Source: Shinisaurus crocodilurus | Lineage: Eukaryota; Chordata; Lepidosauria; Squamata; Shinisauridae | DNA length: 64,000 nt | NCBI GenBank assembly: GCA_021292165.1 | Contig: CM037877.1 | Location: 107,073,858 to 107,137,857, forward strand | Direction: 5' to 3' | In this document: positions 32,739 to 42,599 of the stretch, piece by piece | Numbering within the stretch: position 1 is the stretch's first letter | How the letters are laid out: each line of letters opens with the position of its first letter | The notes under the pieces: generated by a model | Told to the model about the DNA's origin: nothing | Seen by the model: only the letters and a program-made list of their open reading frames with translations | Database searches by the model: none | Position numbers and translations under genes: made by a program

Positions 32739-32952
32739 CAGGAGTGGGCAACTTGTGGCCCTCCATATGTTTTAGCCTACAACTCCCATCAGCCTTAGCC
32801 AACATAGCCAATGATGAGGGATGATGGGAGTTGTGACCATCCAGATGTTTTCACCTACAGCTCCCATCATCCCTCACCATTGGCTATGTTGGCTAAGGCC
32901 GATGGGAGTTGTAGGCCCAAACATCTGGAGGGCCACAAGTTGCCCACCCCTG
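32739..32952. mobile_element. hAT hairpin MITE with 8-bp duplication
   Basis: 'caggagtgggcaacttgtgg' and 'ccacaagttgcccacccctg' are inverted ends of a long hairpin. The flanks are AACTAAAT (32731-32738) and GACTAAAT (32953-32960), 7 of 8 matching, as expected for hAT. Inside, the arms carry 'cctacaactcccatcagcct' and its complement twice, so the hairpin has an extra internal repeat. A shorter sister is at 54153-54290. Confidence 0.8.
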
Positions 32953-32960
32953 GACTAAAT

Positions 32961-33609
32961 GGACCTCCTGTGATATGGAGTTCCAGTGTCTTGGCAGCAA
33001 ACCCCTACATAATGCTACAGTGGCCACCTTTAGCTTGATATTTTATTTTATTTTTGCTGCCACTACCCCATGGCCACTGGATTAGATTGCTTTAGAAGGA
33101 AGTATTACATGAATTTGTGAAAGGCAAGTCTATATAAAAGGGTATTAACTAACCATGACAGTTGAATGGAACCTCCAGCTTCAGAAGCAAATGGTAAGAG
33201 AAGACGGTTGCCATCATATCTCACTGTGTGGGCTTTCTGGAAACATCTGGATGGTACTCTTCTAACTTCGAATGTTGCAAGCATTCAGGAATGTGGGAAA
33301 ATACAGCCCTGCTCTGAGCAAAGCAAACAGTTTGCCCAAAGTCCATCCTGATCCTGCAAGCTGCCACCGCCTTTTCCCCAAGGCTTGCCTTGAGGTAGGA
33401 AGAAGGCCAAGGACTTCTACCTGCATCAGGGGAAATTACTTTCAGTAATGAGAGTGTGTGGGAGCTCTTCTTAATTATGTTAGAAATTCATTATGTGTCT
33501 GACATCTGCTCAGAACAGGGTCTAGTGATTTGCTTAATTTAAACCCATCTTAGATACCTATCAACAAACTTGCAGTTTTTGTTTAGATGCATAAAAGGCT
33601 TGTAGTATG
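32961..33609. other. No gene seen
   Basis: Unassigned; no recognised domain or repeat end. Confidence 0.4.
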
Positions 33610-34115
33610 TTATGTTATATTATATTATTTATTTAAAATATTTATATGCTACCGTACATTATCTAATCACGAAATTCAGTAAAACAATAAAAATAAAATA
33701 TGAAGATAAAAACAAACAAACAAACAAACAAACAAAATTACTAAGCTAGGTGTTAACATCAGCAAATGACTCGGTAAATATTTGTGTTTTCAGCAGGTAG
33801 TGAAACACATCAGGGTTGGCACCTGTCACACTGCAGGGGGAGGCAGGGTACCACAACAGAGAAATCCCTCCCACCGGCTGCCATCAGAAGAAGTACCTGT
33901 GCAGGCAATGGGACACCAAAGAGGCCCTGATCTGTGTATTCTGTGTTACTCTCTGTATCTAATCCATGAAGTGGCAGGTTGCATGGGAGAAGGCATGCCC
34001 TCAGTAACCTGGTCCCAAGATGTTTAGGGCCTTATCTATCAATAACATCACCCTGAACCTGGCCCGATAATACATTGGCAGCCAGGCTGCCCTTCATAAA
34101 TTTCGCATCTTGACC
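33610..34115 (-). mobile_element. L2 LINE 3' end, antisense
   Basis: Plus-strand words 'ggtcccaagatgtttagggc', 'cctggcccgataatacattg' and 'tatttatatgctaccgtaca' are the antisense of an L2 3' region and tail. (AAAC)n at about 33709-33737 interrupts it. Too decayed for a readable protein. Confidence 0.6.
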
Positions 34116-35053
34116 CTGTATAGACTATCTATAAAGGATATGATGCATTAAGAGGGAAGAAGGGGTGTGAAAATGATGACAAACAGGCTTCATGTAGGTT
34201 AAAATGGGCAACGTTGACAAGATCTGTTTTGTTTTGTTTTTGGTAAAGACTTAAAGTATTACAGACGTTATGGATGGGCCTTAATACCATGCACGTTCAG
34301 TAGTACCAATCGAGGATTTCTCTCTCTCTCTTTTGGTGGGGGAAAATTTGGGGGGGGGGGAAGTAGGCTGGGTAGGAGGTTTTAAATCTCCCCAAGCATG
34401 GTGGTCCTAATCTGGATCAGGCCCCCACAGGCTTATATTAAAGAAAATAATATGATGAGGCTCAGCTCCATGCTATGTTTTTAATGTAGCACGTAGTTGA
34501 TCCCTCAAATACGCAATACAAGACAGTGGTTTTAGGCTGTATTTGAACTTTGGAATAATTGCTCAGGATGAATCACTGAACCTTTTGAGGCTCATCCATG
34601 ACTAAACAAAACCTAAAAAAAAAAAAAAAAAAAAAAAGACAGATGCAATGCTAATAATGAAGAGTAACAATGAGTGTACATATATTTTTCTTTCCCTCTC
34701 TTTGGTGACTCACTGATGGGCAGAATGAACTGTTTCTATTGGAAATGTGAATGTTTGCTCATACACATAACTAGCATGGCAGGCGGAAGACGGGTTCTAG
34801 CCCTCTTCCTAACATGCCAGTCCAGTATATGCTGCCAAGTGATGCCGCTGAAACTTGGAATTGAAGGATTCCAATCCAAGTGGAATTTTCCGCAGTTCTA
34901 TTAATTAGCTCGGAAGCTCCAGGCTGGGGGGTGCTATTTCTGCAGCATCGCATGGCCTAATGAAGGCCCCAGTAGCAGTCTTTCTCATTACCTCTGCGTA
35001 GGTTTTGAAGGCAGTGGCAATTCGGGATGCTGCCAGGCCTCACTGTGTAAAAT
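34116..35053. other. No gene seen; poly-A tract
   Basis: A tract of about 23 A residues lies at 34614-34637 and a G run near 34351-34360. The tract may be the tail of a retroelement whose body I could not identify. Confidence 0.4.
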
Positions 35054-35514
35054 TAGGGGTGTTCATACTACCTTTGGGGGGTGCTTGACTTTGCTCACCT
35101 TTTTTCGGCGAGCACCCACCCCCCCGAAGGCCCGAATCCCTGTACCACTTGATCCACCTTGCTGGCAGTGCGGGGTCCCGTCGTGTCACTTCCGGCTGCC
35201 AGGAAGTGACGCGATGGGATCCCACGCTATGCTTTTGGCATAAAAAACAGGGCAACCCAGTTTAAAACGGCTGCAAATAGCAAATCGCGGCTGTTTTAAG
35301 CTAGGTTGCCCTGGTTTTTGCACTAAAAACGTAGCGCGGGGTCCTGTTGCGTCACTTCCTGGCAGCCAGAAATGATGCGACGGGACCCGCAGCATGGAGA
35401 GGTGAGACGAGCAGTGGGCAGGTAAGGCGCACGAGTCTCGGGGAGGCGAGCGGGGCCGATTTCAGCCTCACTTCAGCCCCCCGAGACTCACAATTACTCT
35501 CGGATACATCCCTA
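35054..35514. mobile_element. TAGGGATG element, copy 3 (least disrupted)
   Basis: Runs from 'taggggtgttcatactacc' to 'ctctcggatacatcccta'. A large inner hairpin pairs 'acagggcaacccagtttaaa' (35247) with 'tttaagctaggttgccctgg' (35293), and 'gcgtcacttcctggcagcc' with 'ggctgccaggaagtgacgc'. This copy shows the family consensus layout uninterrupted: about 460 bp, GC-rich outer arms, AT-richer hairpin loop. Flanking 8-mers do not match. Non-coding. Confidence 0.65.
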
Positions 35515-35589
35515 CCAGTGAGTGTGTATCCATTTAAAAGATTTCGGCCTCATTCAAGTCTGATTGGGTGAGATAATATGTGTGACTAG

Positions 35590-37400
35590 GAGCCCCACCG
35601 AAATAGGAGTCACCAGCCTCCACTGGTTATGGTTTGAGGGAGATATGGCATTGGGTGGAGGCTGAGCCAGGTTAGGGGAACATGGCCCAGTCAATTAATG
35701 GCTGTGCTGTGTTCCAGCCCTCCTCCCGAGGCACAGGTTTGGTGGTTGCCCCTATCAGCCTGCCCTCGGGTCTCTGGATGCTGCTCTTAAATGCCAGATC
35801 AGTTCAAAATAAGACCTCCCTGATTCATGAGTTAATAGTGGACGAGGCGGCTGATCTTGCATGTATAACTGAGACCTGGGTAGGTGAGCAGGGAGGAGTT
35901 AGTCTCTCCGAGTCCCAGCTGTGCTCACTGGGGTACTTGGTTCAGCATCATGGTAGACCTGAGGGCTGGGGAGGGGGGTTGCGGTGGTCTATAGGAATTC
36001 CATCTCCCTCTGCAGGCTCCCTGACTACTGGTCTGGAGTGTTTGCATCTTGTGCTGGGCCAGCAGGACAGATTGGGGATTCTGTTGGTATTCCGCCCACC
36101 CCTCTGCTCAAAAGTCTCCCTATCTGAGCTGACAGAGGTGGTTTCGGGTGTGCTGTTGAGGTTCCCCAGACTGTTGGTTCATGCCAAGGGTACCTTGGCC
36201 AGGGTGGCCCAGGATTTCATGGTCTCCATGACAACCATGGGACTGTTCCAACATGTGATCATCCCAGCACATGTAGTGGGGCATAGTCTAGACTTGGTTT
36301 TCTCAAATGGAAATGGAGATGGTGATCTGAAGGTGGGGGCTTTGAATCAGTCCCTTTGTTGGGGTCAGATCATCGTCTGCTGAGGTTGGTCTGCCTATTA
36401 AGATGGTCTGCCCCTGGAGACTAGTGGATCTGGATGGTTTCCAGAGGGCTCTGGGGAGGTTTCCAGCTGATATGGCTGGGTCTTCTGTCAAAACCCTGGT
36501 TGATCTATGGAGTGCAGAAATGACCCGGGAAGAGGTTGACATGATTGCTCCTGAGTGCCCTCTCCAAAGTAGGGACAAGACCGAGATGCTGTTAGTGGGT
36601 GGTTCTTCTGACCAGATGGAGGGTGCTCAACCTATTCTAGATGGGGTTGCACTCCCCCTGGAGGAGCAGGTTTGTAGCTTGGGGGTTCTCCTGGAGCCAT
36701 TTTTGTCACTTGCCTCAGGTGGCTGCCCGCAGTACTTTCTACCAACTTTGGTTGGTGGCCCAGCTACACCCCTATATGGACAGGGATAACCTGGCTTCAC
36801 TTGTCTATGCTATGGTAACCTCCAAGTTAGTTTATTGCAATGTGCTCTACATGGGGCTACCTTTGAAGATGGTTCAGAAACTGCAGCTCATGCAAAATGT
36901 GGCAGCCAGATCGATAACAGGGACAAGAAGGTCTGAACGTATAACACCAACTGTGGCCGATTTGCACTGGCTGCCTGTATGTTTCCAAGCCCAATTCAAG
37001 GTGCTGGTTTTATCCTACAAATCCTTCTCAAATACCCAGCAGGAATACAGCTCAGGATCACAATACCTGATGGAGCACCTCTACTAGCATGAAGCTACCC
37101 ATACACTATGTTCATCATCTCCAGGTGCCTCCTCCAAGGGAGGCTCAGAATGCAGCAACAAGGAAGATGGCCTTCTCAGTGGTAGCCCCCCAATTATGGA
37201 TGATCTTGTTTGTTTGTTTGTTTTTATTTACTTATTTATTACATTTCTATACCACCCAATATCTGAAGCTCTCTGGGCAGTTCATGATCTCCCCATTGAG
37301 GCCCACCTGGTGCCAACACTGTCATCTTTTCAGTGTCAGATTAACAACTTTCTCTTCTCTCAGGCCTGAAAGCTTTATTTGTGGCTCAAAAATTGAAATG
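35590..37400 (+). pseudogene. L2 LINE, endonuclease and C-terminus kept, polymerase core lost
   Basis: 35770-36393 gives an AP-type endonuclease remnant: 'LLLNARSVQNKTSLIHELI', 'ADLACITETWVGEQG' (the conserved acidic residue in ITETW) and 'GHSLDLVFSN'. 36403-36565 gives the linker ('DLWSAEMTREEVDMIAPECP'). At about 36570 it jumps directly to 'RDKTEMLLVGGSSDQMEGAQ', which in other copies lies after the YADD box, so roughly the whole finger-palm region is deleted. The C-terminus continues ('NLASLVYAMVTSKLVYCN', 'LHWLPVCFQAQFKVLVLSYK', 'VPPPREAQNAATRKMAFSVV'). Same family as 5285-8800. Inactive. Confidence 0.8.
37207..37283 (-). mobile_element. Short L2/MIR-type tail inserted in the L2
   Basis: 'tttattacatttctatacca' to 'gctctctgggcagttc' is an antisense tail fragment with a (TTTG)n head. 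It interrupts the L2 frame and is flanked by ATGATCT on both sides (37200-37206 and 37284-37290), a 7-bp target duplication. Confidence 0.65.
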
Positions 37401-37876
37401 TGTTAACAATCGACGCAGGCCTTTAAAAAAAAAAAAAAAAAGGGGGTGGGCATATTCAAATATTAATTTGCCCATCTGAAAATTAGAGTGGCAGCAGATG
37501 CAACACAAGTGGTCATGGGAACATGTAGCCCAGGCACAAGAGACACAGGGCTGAACTAAACATGCTCCTTACACTTACATCATTTTCCTTACACTTGTGT
37601 AAGCATGTGTAGCCGCTTTTTGGATCAGGACCATGGCACTCTGGGAGGTTTTTTTTAAATTTCCGCAACTACGCCCCAGTCCCAGTGTGTGTGTGTGGGG
37701 GGGGTTAAAAGGGGGGGTCACCATTTCAGGCGGGGGAATGAGCAGGAGGAAGGTTTAACCCCACCTCCCAGAGCACTGTGGTCCCAATCCAAATGTGGTG
37801 TGTGTGTGCTTGCTTACACAAGAGTAAGGAAAACTAAAACGCATAGCTACACTATGCATGATTAGCAAAACGTTTA
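37401..37876. other. No gene seen; poly-A and GT/G-rich low complexity
   Basis: Poly-A at 37424-37440, GT/G-rich runs at 37687-37707 and 37797-37808. Confidence 0.5.
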
Positions 37877-38037
37877 CCGTATTTTTCCGTGTATAAGACG
37901 CCCCCATGTATAAGACGCCCCCCCACTGGGCAGTTTCGCAACTGTGCGGTTCACTCCTCGGCTTAGTTCTGTGTATAGACAATTTTTAGTCTAACAATTT
38001 TAGGAAAAAGTATAGTCTTATACATGGAAAAATAGTG
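37877..38037 (-). mobile_element. TA-flanked MITE 'GTATTTTTCC', copy 3
   Basis: 'ccgtatttttccgtgtataa' to 'tacatggaaaaatagtg', TA on the left (37875-37876) and a mutated CA on the right. Same orientation as 29059-29226. A small internal deletion is visible near 37976. Confidence 0.7.
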
Positions 38038-38889
38038 CAGTTTGGTCCGCAGGCTGTCTGATTAGTAGAACTAGTCTCACATTGCCATGGGCATCTTGCA
38101 TTTTGTTTGCATTGATCCTTTCTGTGCAATATTACAGTCTATGGCAGTGCTGCTGAATCCAGAATAACCTATAGAAGGCCTTACTTTACGGCAAGGGCTA
38201 TGGTAGTTTCTTATGAAGGTTTCTACAGCTCCTTGACCTTGATTCTCAATATAAATCCTGAACGTCCATAATTTTAGGCCGCAGTTTTCTAAAGGAAAAT
38301 TGTTTAGCCACATTCAGGCTAAGGAAGTTAGCGGCTAGTAATCTGATGACTTCCTCAGGTTTCCCCTCTCCCCTTTATTCCTTCTTCACAGAGAGGAGAT
38401 AAAAGAAGGCCTCTCGGAATAACATCCAGCCTTTGCAGGCTTCAGTCGGTCAGAACGCTCTCCCTCGATTGCTCGTGTGAGATGAAAGAAGCAATATTTA
38501 AAGTTCTGCTACCATAATTGCATGTTTGGTTTGGAAAAGGATATGTGTACAGGAAGCGTATCTGCAATATGAGATGAATTTTATGTGTGTTGGGGGATAT
38601 GGTGTTTACCCATCATGGAAATGATTGACTTGATGATAGCAAAGGCTGTGTTGAAAACGCACCATGTGCAGCTTGTTTTAGGCAGTGTTATCCTGGGCAT
38701 TTAGGCTAAAGAAGAAGAGCCCTGTTGCTTCGGACTAAGGAGCCATCTAGTCCAGCATCCTGTTTCTAAATAGGGATGCACGAGCATCCCTGTGCGTGAC
38801 CCCCAAAGAGGGTGTCGCTTTGAGCACATTCCAAGTGGACCTGTGCAAATCTCTCAAAGATGCTTGAAGTCCCTGTAGTCCCAAGAGTG
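38038..38889. other. No gene seen
   Basis: Unassigned. 'ccctgttgcttcggactaag' with 'catctagtccagcatcctgt' at 38720-38762 may be a tiny antisense CR1-tail relic. Confidence 0.4.
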
Positions 38890-39105
38890 CAGAACCTCAG
38901 GCCCAGGGGCTAAATCTGACCTTCTGGGGATCCCAATCTGCCCCTCCAGGGTTCCCCAGAAGGCCACACCCCTTATCCTGGTCCCACCTCCTTTCCACCA
39001 ACCGCAGATCATTGGTGGTCTTCTGCCTTTTGTCCCATTTTCCCCCATTCTGAAAGGTTGAAATGCCTCTCCTAAGGCTTAGTTACCGGCAGTAAGAGCT
39101 TTAGA
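38890..39105 (+). mobile_element. hAT-like element fragment (54708 family)
   Basis: Matches the left two-thirds of the element at 54708-55026: 'cagaacctcaggccc', 'ccccagaaggcca', 'cccattctgaaaggttga', 'cctctcctaaggctta'. It lacks the right terminus. Confidence 0.65.
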
Positions 39106-39109
39106 TAAC

Positions 39110-39345
39110 CCTTAAATAACCCTAAAACAAGCCATGGGTTATTTGATGGTTGAGTAATACACACCCCAAACAACCCTTGCCATTCGGGTTCGGATGACAC
39201 AACCACCCATGGCTAGCCAGGCACCATGCAAAAATGGTCCCCACGGGCACCTGACATGAACTGACAGCACCTGGCACAATCCGACAGCCCCTGCTGGTAA
39301 ATTAACCCATGGTGGGCCATCCTGTTGTGCAAACCAGCCCAAAGT
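39110..39345. mobile_element. CCATGG-rich inverted-repeat element, partial
   Basis: 'aacaagccatgggttatt', 'accacccatggctagccagg' and the right end 'cctgttgtgcaaaccagccc' match the family at 396-789 and 27003-27785. The left terminus is not evident. Confidence 0.5.
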
Positions 39346-39862
39346 GCTCCAGTCCTCCTGACATGGTTGTAAATTATGTGTGGTGATAGGTGGGTGTAGT
39401 AGTGCTGTATCAGGTAGATGAGTCTATGTCTGTGTAGGAAGATGGAAGAGTAGCGCTAAAGAGATCTATGGAAATTGCACTACTGTTCTGTTCTTCCAAC
39501 AACAAAAGGTTGTATTTTCTGTAGTCCAAAAAGAGACAGCTAACCACAAGGAAAACATGGGGAACAATTTTATGACAGTGTTACATAGATGTTCCCTACA
39601 AAGTTAGTGAACAAAACATGACTATTCCAGAAGGACACACACCCAGTGTGGAAAAACCCCATCAGCTCTATGGTGTTAATCTGTCCTGGGCCCCCTAACC
39701 AATTGGAATTGGACAAACATAACAATGACTGAGTGAATTCATCAGTACTCACCATTCATCTGTTTCTTTCCTTCGGTGAACATGATTAGGACACTTCTAG
39801 CCCTGATTGTATTATGTGCCATAATGCTGTTTTTTTTAAAAAAATCAATTGGAACTGATTAT
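39346..39862. other. No gene seen
   Basis: AT-rich left flank of the tyrosine-recombinase element. Confidence 0.4.
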
Positions 39863-40274
39863 TTGCGCGCGCAAAAGAGGAAATAAGAGTCGAGACACAG
39901 AATGATGGTGAAATTATGGGCCACATTTATTGATTCGAGGATCTGGGAAGGGACGAGTGTGGGTGCTAGCTAAACCGGCTCTCGGCCAGTATACCCTTCA
40001 ATGGGCGAAGCATCCCAATCGGAGGTGTGGCGCTGTAACTCGCCACTCCCCAATTTTACACCATGCGGTGTCGGAAGGCCTCCTCCATGTCACCGCACAG
40101 GGCCATGAAACGCCATGCGGGTGAGAGGAATTGGCCTCAAAGGCGGACCCTATCTCCCTGGCCGTGCCGTGAAACTGGGCTCAGGTGAGGCTAAGGTATC
40201 GCAAGTCACCTGAAAGGTGCCGTGGGATGATCACCGAACCTCACCCCACTGCCTAAAACCCGCACTTACCGCCA
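39863..40274 (-). repeat. Split direct repeat B2 (outer 3' end)
   Basis: 412 bp beginning (plus strand) 'ttgcgcgcgcaaaagaggaa' and ending 'acccgcacttaccgcca'. Repeated at 40627-41038 at a constant offset of 764 bp without indels. The outer end borders host DNA. Confidence 0.9.
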
Positions 40275-40448
40275 ATGTGACCAAATCAGGGAGACTACGC
40301 AAAACAAAAAAGCACCCAACCCAAGAACACAGTGTAGAGTAGGCGAAACACGCACACCACCACCAGGCCAATCAGCAATGGTGAGCCAAAATTCCTACTC
40401 GGCCCCGTCAACCGGCGACCAGAAATCCCACACTGTGAATTGGGAGGG
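40275..40448 (-). other. Unique segment between B2 and A2
   Basis: 174 bp not repeated elsewhere in the element. In the A1-interior-B1-A2-B2 scheme only the B1-A2 junction needs to be contiguous, so a unique spacer here is tolerated. Confidence 0.6.
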
Positions 40449-40628
40449 AGCTGCTTTGAGAAAAGAGGCAGAGGGTGGAGCAACGCTGCCTAATAAAGGC
40501 CTCCACCGCTCCTCCCCCCGCCTTGAGCCCATAGGTGGTTTCTAAATTAAACAGCCTCACCTCTCATTCCTCTACGCGTGCAAATAGTCCTCCCACCAAC
40601 AGCTACGCATTGGTGGGGGAAGGGGATT
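40449..40628 (-). repeat. Split direct repeat A2
   Basis: 180 bp from 'agctgctttgagaaaagagg' to 'ggtgggggaaggggatt', repeated as A1 at 46487-46666 (offset 6038). It abuts B1 with a 2-bp overlap, giving the pre-joined B1-A2 junction that serves as circle-junction template in this class. Confidence 0.9.
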
Positions 40629-41038
40629 GCGCGCGCAAAAGAGGAAATAAGAGTCGAGACACAGAATGATGGTGAAATTATGGGCCACATTTATTGATTC
40701 GAGGATCTGGGAAGGGACGAGTGTGGGTGCTAGCTAAACCGGCTCTCGGCCAGTATACCCTTCAATGGGCGAAGCATCCCAATCGGAGGTGTGGCGCTGT
40801 AACTCGCCACTCCCCAATTTTACACCATGCGGTGTCGGAAGGCCTCCTCCATGTCACCGCACGGGGCCATGAAACGCCATGCGGGTGAGAGGAATTGGCC
40901 TCAAAGGCGGACCCTATCTCCCTGGCCGTGCCGTGAAACTGGGCTCAGGTGAGTCTAAGGTATCGCCAGTCACCTGAAAGGTGTCGTGGGATGATCACCG
41001 AACCTCACCCCACTGCCTAAAACCCGCACTTACCGCCA
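40627..41038 (-). repeat. Split direct repeat B1
   Basis: Internal partner of B2; four substitutions separate them. The hydrolase frame ends 15 bp before it at 41053. Confidence 0.9.
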
Positions 41039-41052
41039 CAGAGAGGGACTGG

Positions 41053-41640
41053 CTAAGCCAAGTCCCCTCTCCCCCACCTGCGCTGAATAAATTCGAGCAG
41101 GGCCCTTCGCAGATCCTCCAAGAAAATATTGTTACCCCCGTCGGAGAGATGAACGCCATCTGCCCGATACAGCTCCCCCCGGGCCAAGGAGATCACAGGG
41201 TGAGGAATCGCAAAACCTACCCCTCCGAGGCCCCTACAAAGCTGACGATTCAGCCTTCTTCCCGCTCTGTTTAAGGCGTTGGGGCTGCACCACCCCGCCA
41301 CAGAAACGAGACATGTGGGACCAGAGAATCTGGACCCCAGGCCAGCACTGCCACACAACAGCAAGGTCCGTAAACGCTTGCTCAATCAAGGACTTGCCCT
41401 CGAGCAATCCAAGATCATTCCCACTGAGGTGCACCATCAGCACGTCTGGGAAGATGGCCACATGTCCTGACCGGAGCAAAGTCGGAAGGAGGCCGCTCCA
41501 CTGCATTCCACGCCGACCCAGCCATTGCCCGTCAGCGATCCGGCTGATCCCAAGCTGGGGTCCAACACGCGACCGTGCAGCTCTCTGGGCAGCCCAGTAC
41601 ACCATGCTGTGTCCGAACACGAGCACACGAATTGGCCTCG
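41053..41640 (-). pseudogene. SGNH hydrolase of the Ngaro-type element, frameshifted
   Basis: SGNH/GDSL-fold hydrolases act on esters such as acetyl groups; a domain of this fold is a recurring accessory of vertebrate Ngaro elements, role unknown. Frame one (41626-41234) has block I 'VLVFGHSMVYW' read as 'FGHS' (Ser near 41608), block II glycine 'RRGMQW' and block III 'VHLSGNDLG'. After a shift near 41300 the second frame (to 41053) gives 'SPNALNRAGRRLNRQL' and block V 'YRADGVHLSDGGNNIFL', with the catalytic Asp-x-x-His (Asp about 41160, His about 41151). All catalytic blocks are therefore present, in two frames. The first in-frame ATG falls after block I, so the true start or a fusion to the recombinase frame upstream is unresolved. 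Confidence 0.7.
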
Positions 41641-41764
41641 ATCCACTCCAGTGACCTGCAACAAGAAGAAAGGCACAGCAGCAGCAGCACCACTCACGGT
41701 AACTTTTCGAATATAAGAATGATAGTCAGCTGAGCACCACCGGCCCACAGCCTGTATTTCAGGC
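41379..41764 (-). repeat. Tandem duplication unit 1 (hydrolase head plus recombinase tail)
   Basis: Starts (plus strand) 'tgctcaatcaaggacttgcc' and ends 'cacagcctgtatttcag'. The second unit begins at 41767. The two differ by a handful of substitutions and one 3-bp CAG/CTG-type length change, so the duplication is about as young as the terminal repeats. Confidence 0.85.
41641..41764 (-). pseudogene. Tyrosine recombinase tail, inner duplicate
   Basis: Minus-strand reading gives 'GRWCSADYHSYIRKVT', a copy of the recombinase C-terminus at 42060-42170 with Arg changed to Cys in the GRWRS motif. It immediately precedes the intact SGNH head and is part of the 388-bp tandem duplication. Confidence 0.65.
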
Positions 41765-41766
41765 TG

Positions 41767-42150
41767 TGCTCAATCAAGGACTTGCCCTCGAGCAATCCAA
41801 GATCATTCCCACTGAGGTGCACCACCAGCACGTCTGGGAGGATGGCCACATGGCCTGACCGGAGCAAAGTCGGAAGGAGGCCGCTCCACTGCATTCCACG
41901 CCGACCCAGCCATTGCCCGTCAGCGATCCGGCTGATCCCAAGCTGGGGTCCAACACGCGACCGTGCAGCTCTCTGGGCAGCCCAGTACACCATGCTGTGT
42001 CCGAACACGAGCACACGAATTGGCCTCGATCCACTCCAGTGACCTGCAACAAGAAGAAAGGCACAGCAGCAGCACCACTCACGGTAACTTTTCGAATATA
42101 AGAATGATAGTCAGCTGAGCGCCACCGGCCCACAGCCTGTATTTCAGCTG
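41767..42150 (-). repeat. Tandem duplication unit 2 (truncated SGNH head plus recombinase tail)
   Basis: Encodes on the minus strand the SGNH blocks I-III again ('VFGHSMVYW', 'VHLSGNDLG') but stops after 'EGKSLIEH', where it joins unit 1. It lacks the catalytic Asp-His block, so this copy cannot make an active hydrolase. Confidence 0.8.
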
Positions 42151-42190
42151 GTGGAAAATTCAGAGCAGCGACCGTCCAAAACAAACAAAC
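42060..42190 (-). pseudogene. Tyrosine recombinase C-terminal remnant
   Basis: Minus strand reads 'VAALNFPPAEIQAVGRWRSA' and then 'DYHSYIRKVT'. The GRW.S....Y.R pattern is that of the end of tyrosine recombinases of the Ngaro/DIRS group, with the nucleophilic Tyr in the final helix (either Tyr of DYHSY). All upstream catalytic boxes are missing: the homology stops near 42170, where cargo DNA begins. The family's enzyme would integrate a circular DNA copy; this remnant cannot. Confidence 0.6.
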
Positions 42191-42223
42191 AAACAAAACA
42201 ACAACTGATGACTGTAGAATGCT

Positions 42224-42547
42224 CTAAGCACCTGGCATGTACTGTACCAGTGACTGACAGGAGTGTCTTAAACCAACACCACACCTCTCAAAAGTGCGGA
42301 GAAGCAAAAGCTCGGCCTTGACTATCAAGTCTGCAAAGGCCACATACTCAATATTGTTGATCAGAATAATCGCAAATGCAGGCAGCACTTGGGTAATATT
42401 ATGCTTCTGCAATACAGCCATTCCAGTGCGTTCGAAGAACAGGATGTTGCTTTCATGTGCGATTGCAACTACAGGGGAGGCAATACATTGCACTCCCTGC
42501 CTGGGCCAGGATTGGAGTCGGCCATCGTCGTATCTATGGACACTCAT
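42224..42547 (-). CDS. Uncharacterised 107-codon open frame in the cargo
   Basis: Starts at an ATG (42547). It contains 'RQGVQCIASPVVAIAHE' near residues 16-32 and a hydrophobic stretch 'VLPAFAIILINNIEYVAF'. The G-x-Q-C word faintly recalls the active-site cysteine loop of some viral and transposon-borne cysteine peptidases, but no His/Asp partners are evident and I do not claim the family. It is not a recognised Ngaro protein. It may be a chance frame, or a remnant of a captured gene. Confidence 0.25.
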   Translation of the reverse strand: MSVHRYDDGRLQSWPRQGVQCIASPVVAIAHESNILFFERTGMAVLQKHNITQVLPAFAIILINNIEYVAFADLIVKAELLLLRTFERCGVGLRHSCQSLVQYMPGA

Positions 42548-42599
42548 GGCAGCTGCCTACTGCTCCAGTAGTAAGAGAAGCCCCGTAGGCTAGGCAGGG

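Noticed and set aside
41656..41697. 42-bp GT-AG 'micro-intron' between recombinase tail and hydrolase head (minus strand)
   Set aside because: It has a good donor, pyrimidine tract and acceptor, but is too short for a vertebrate intron, and its removal (a multiple of three) does not join the two frames.
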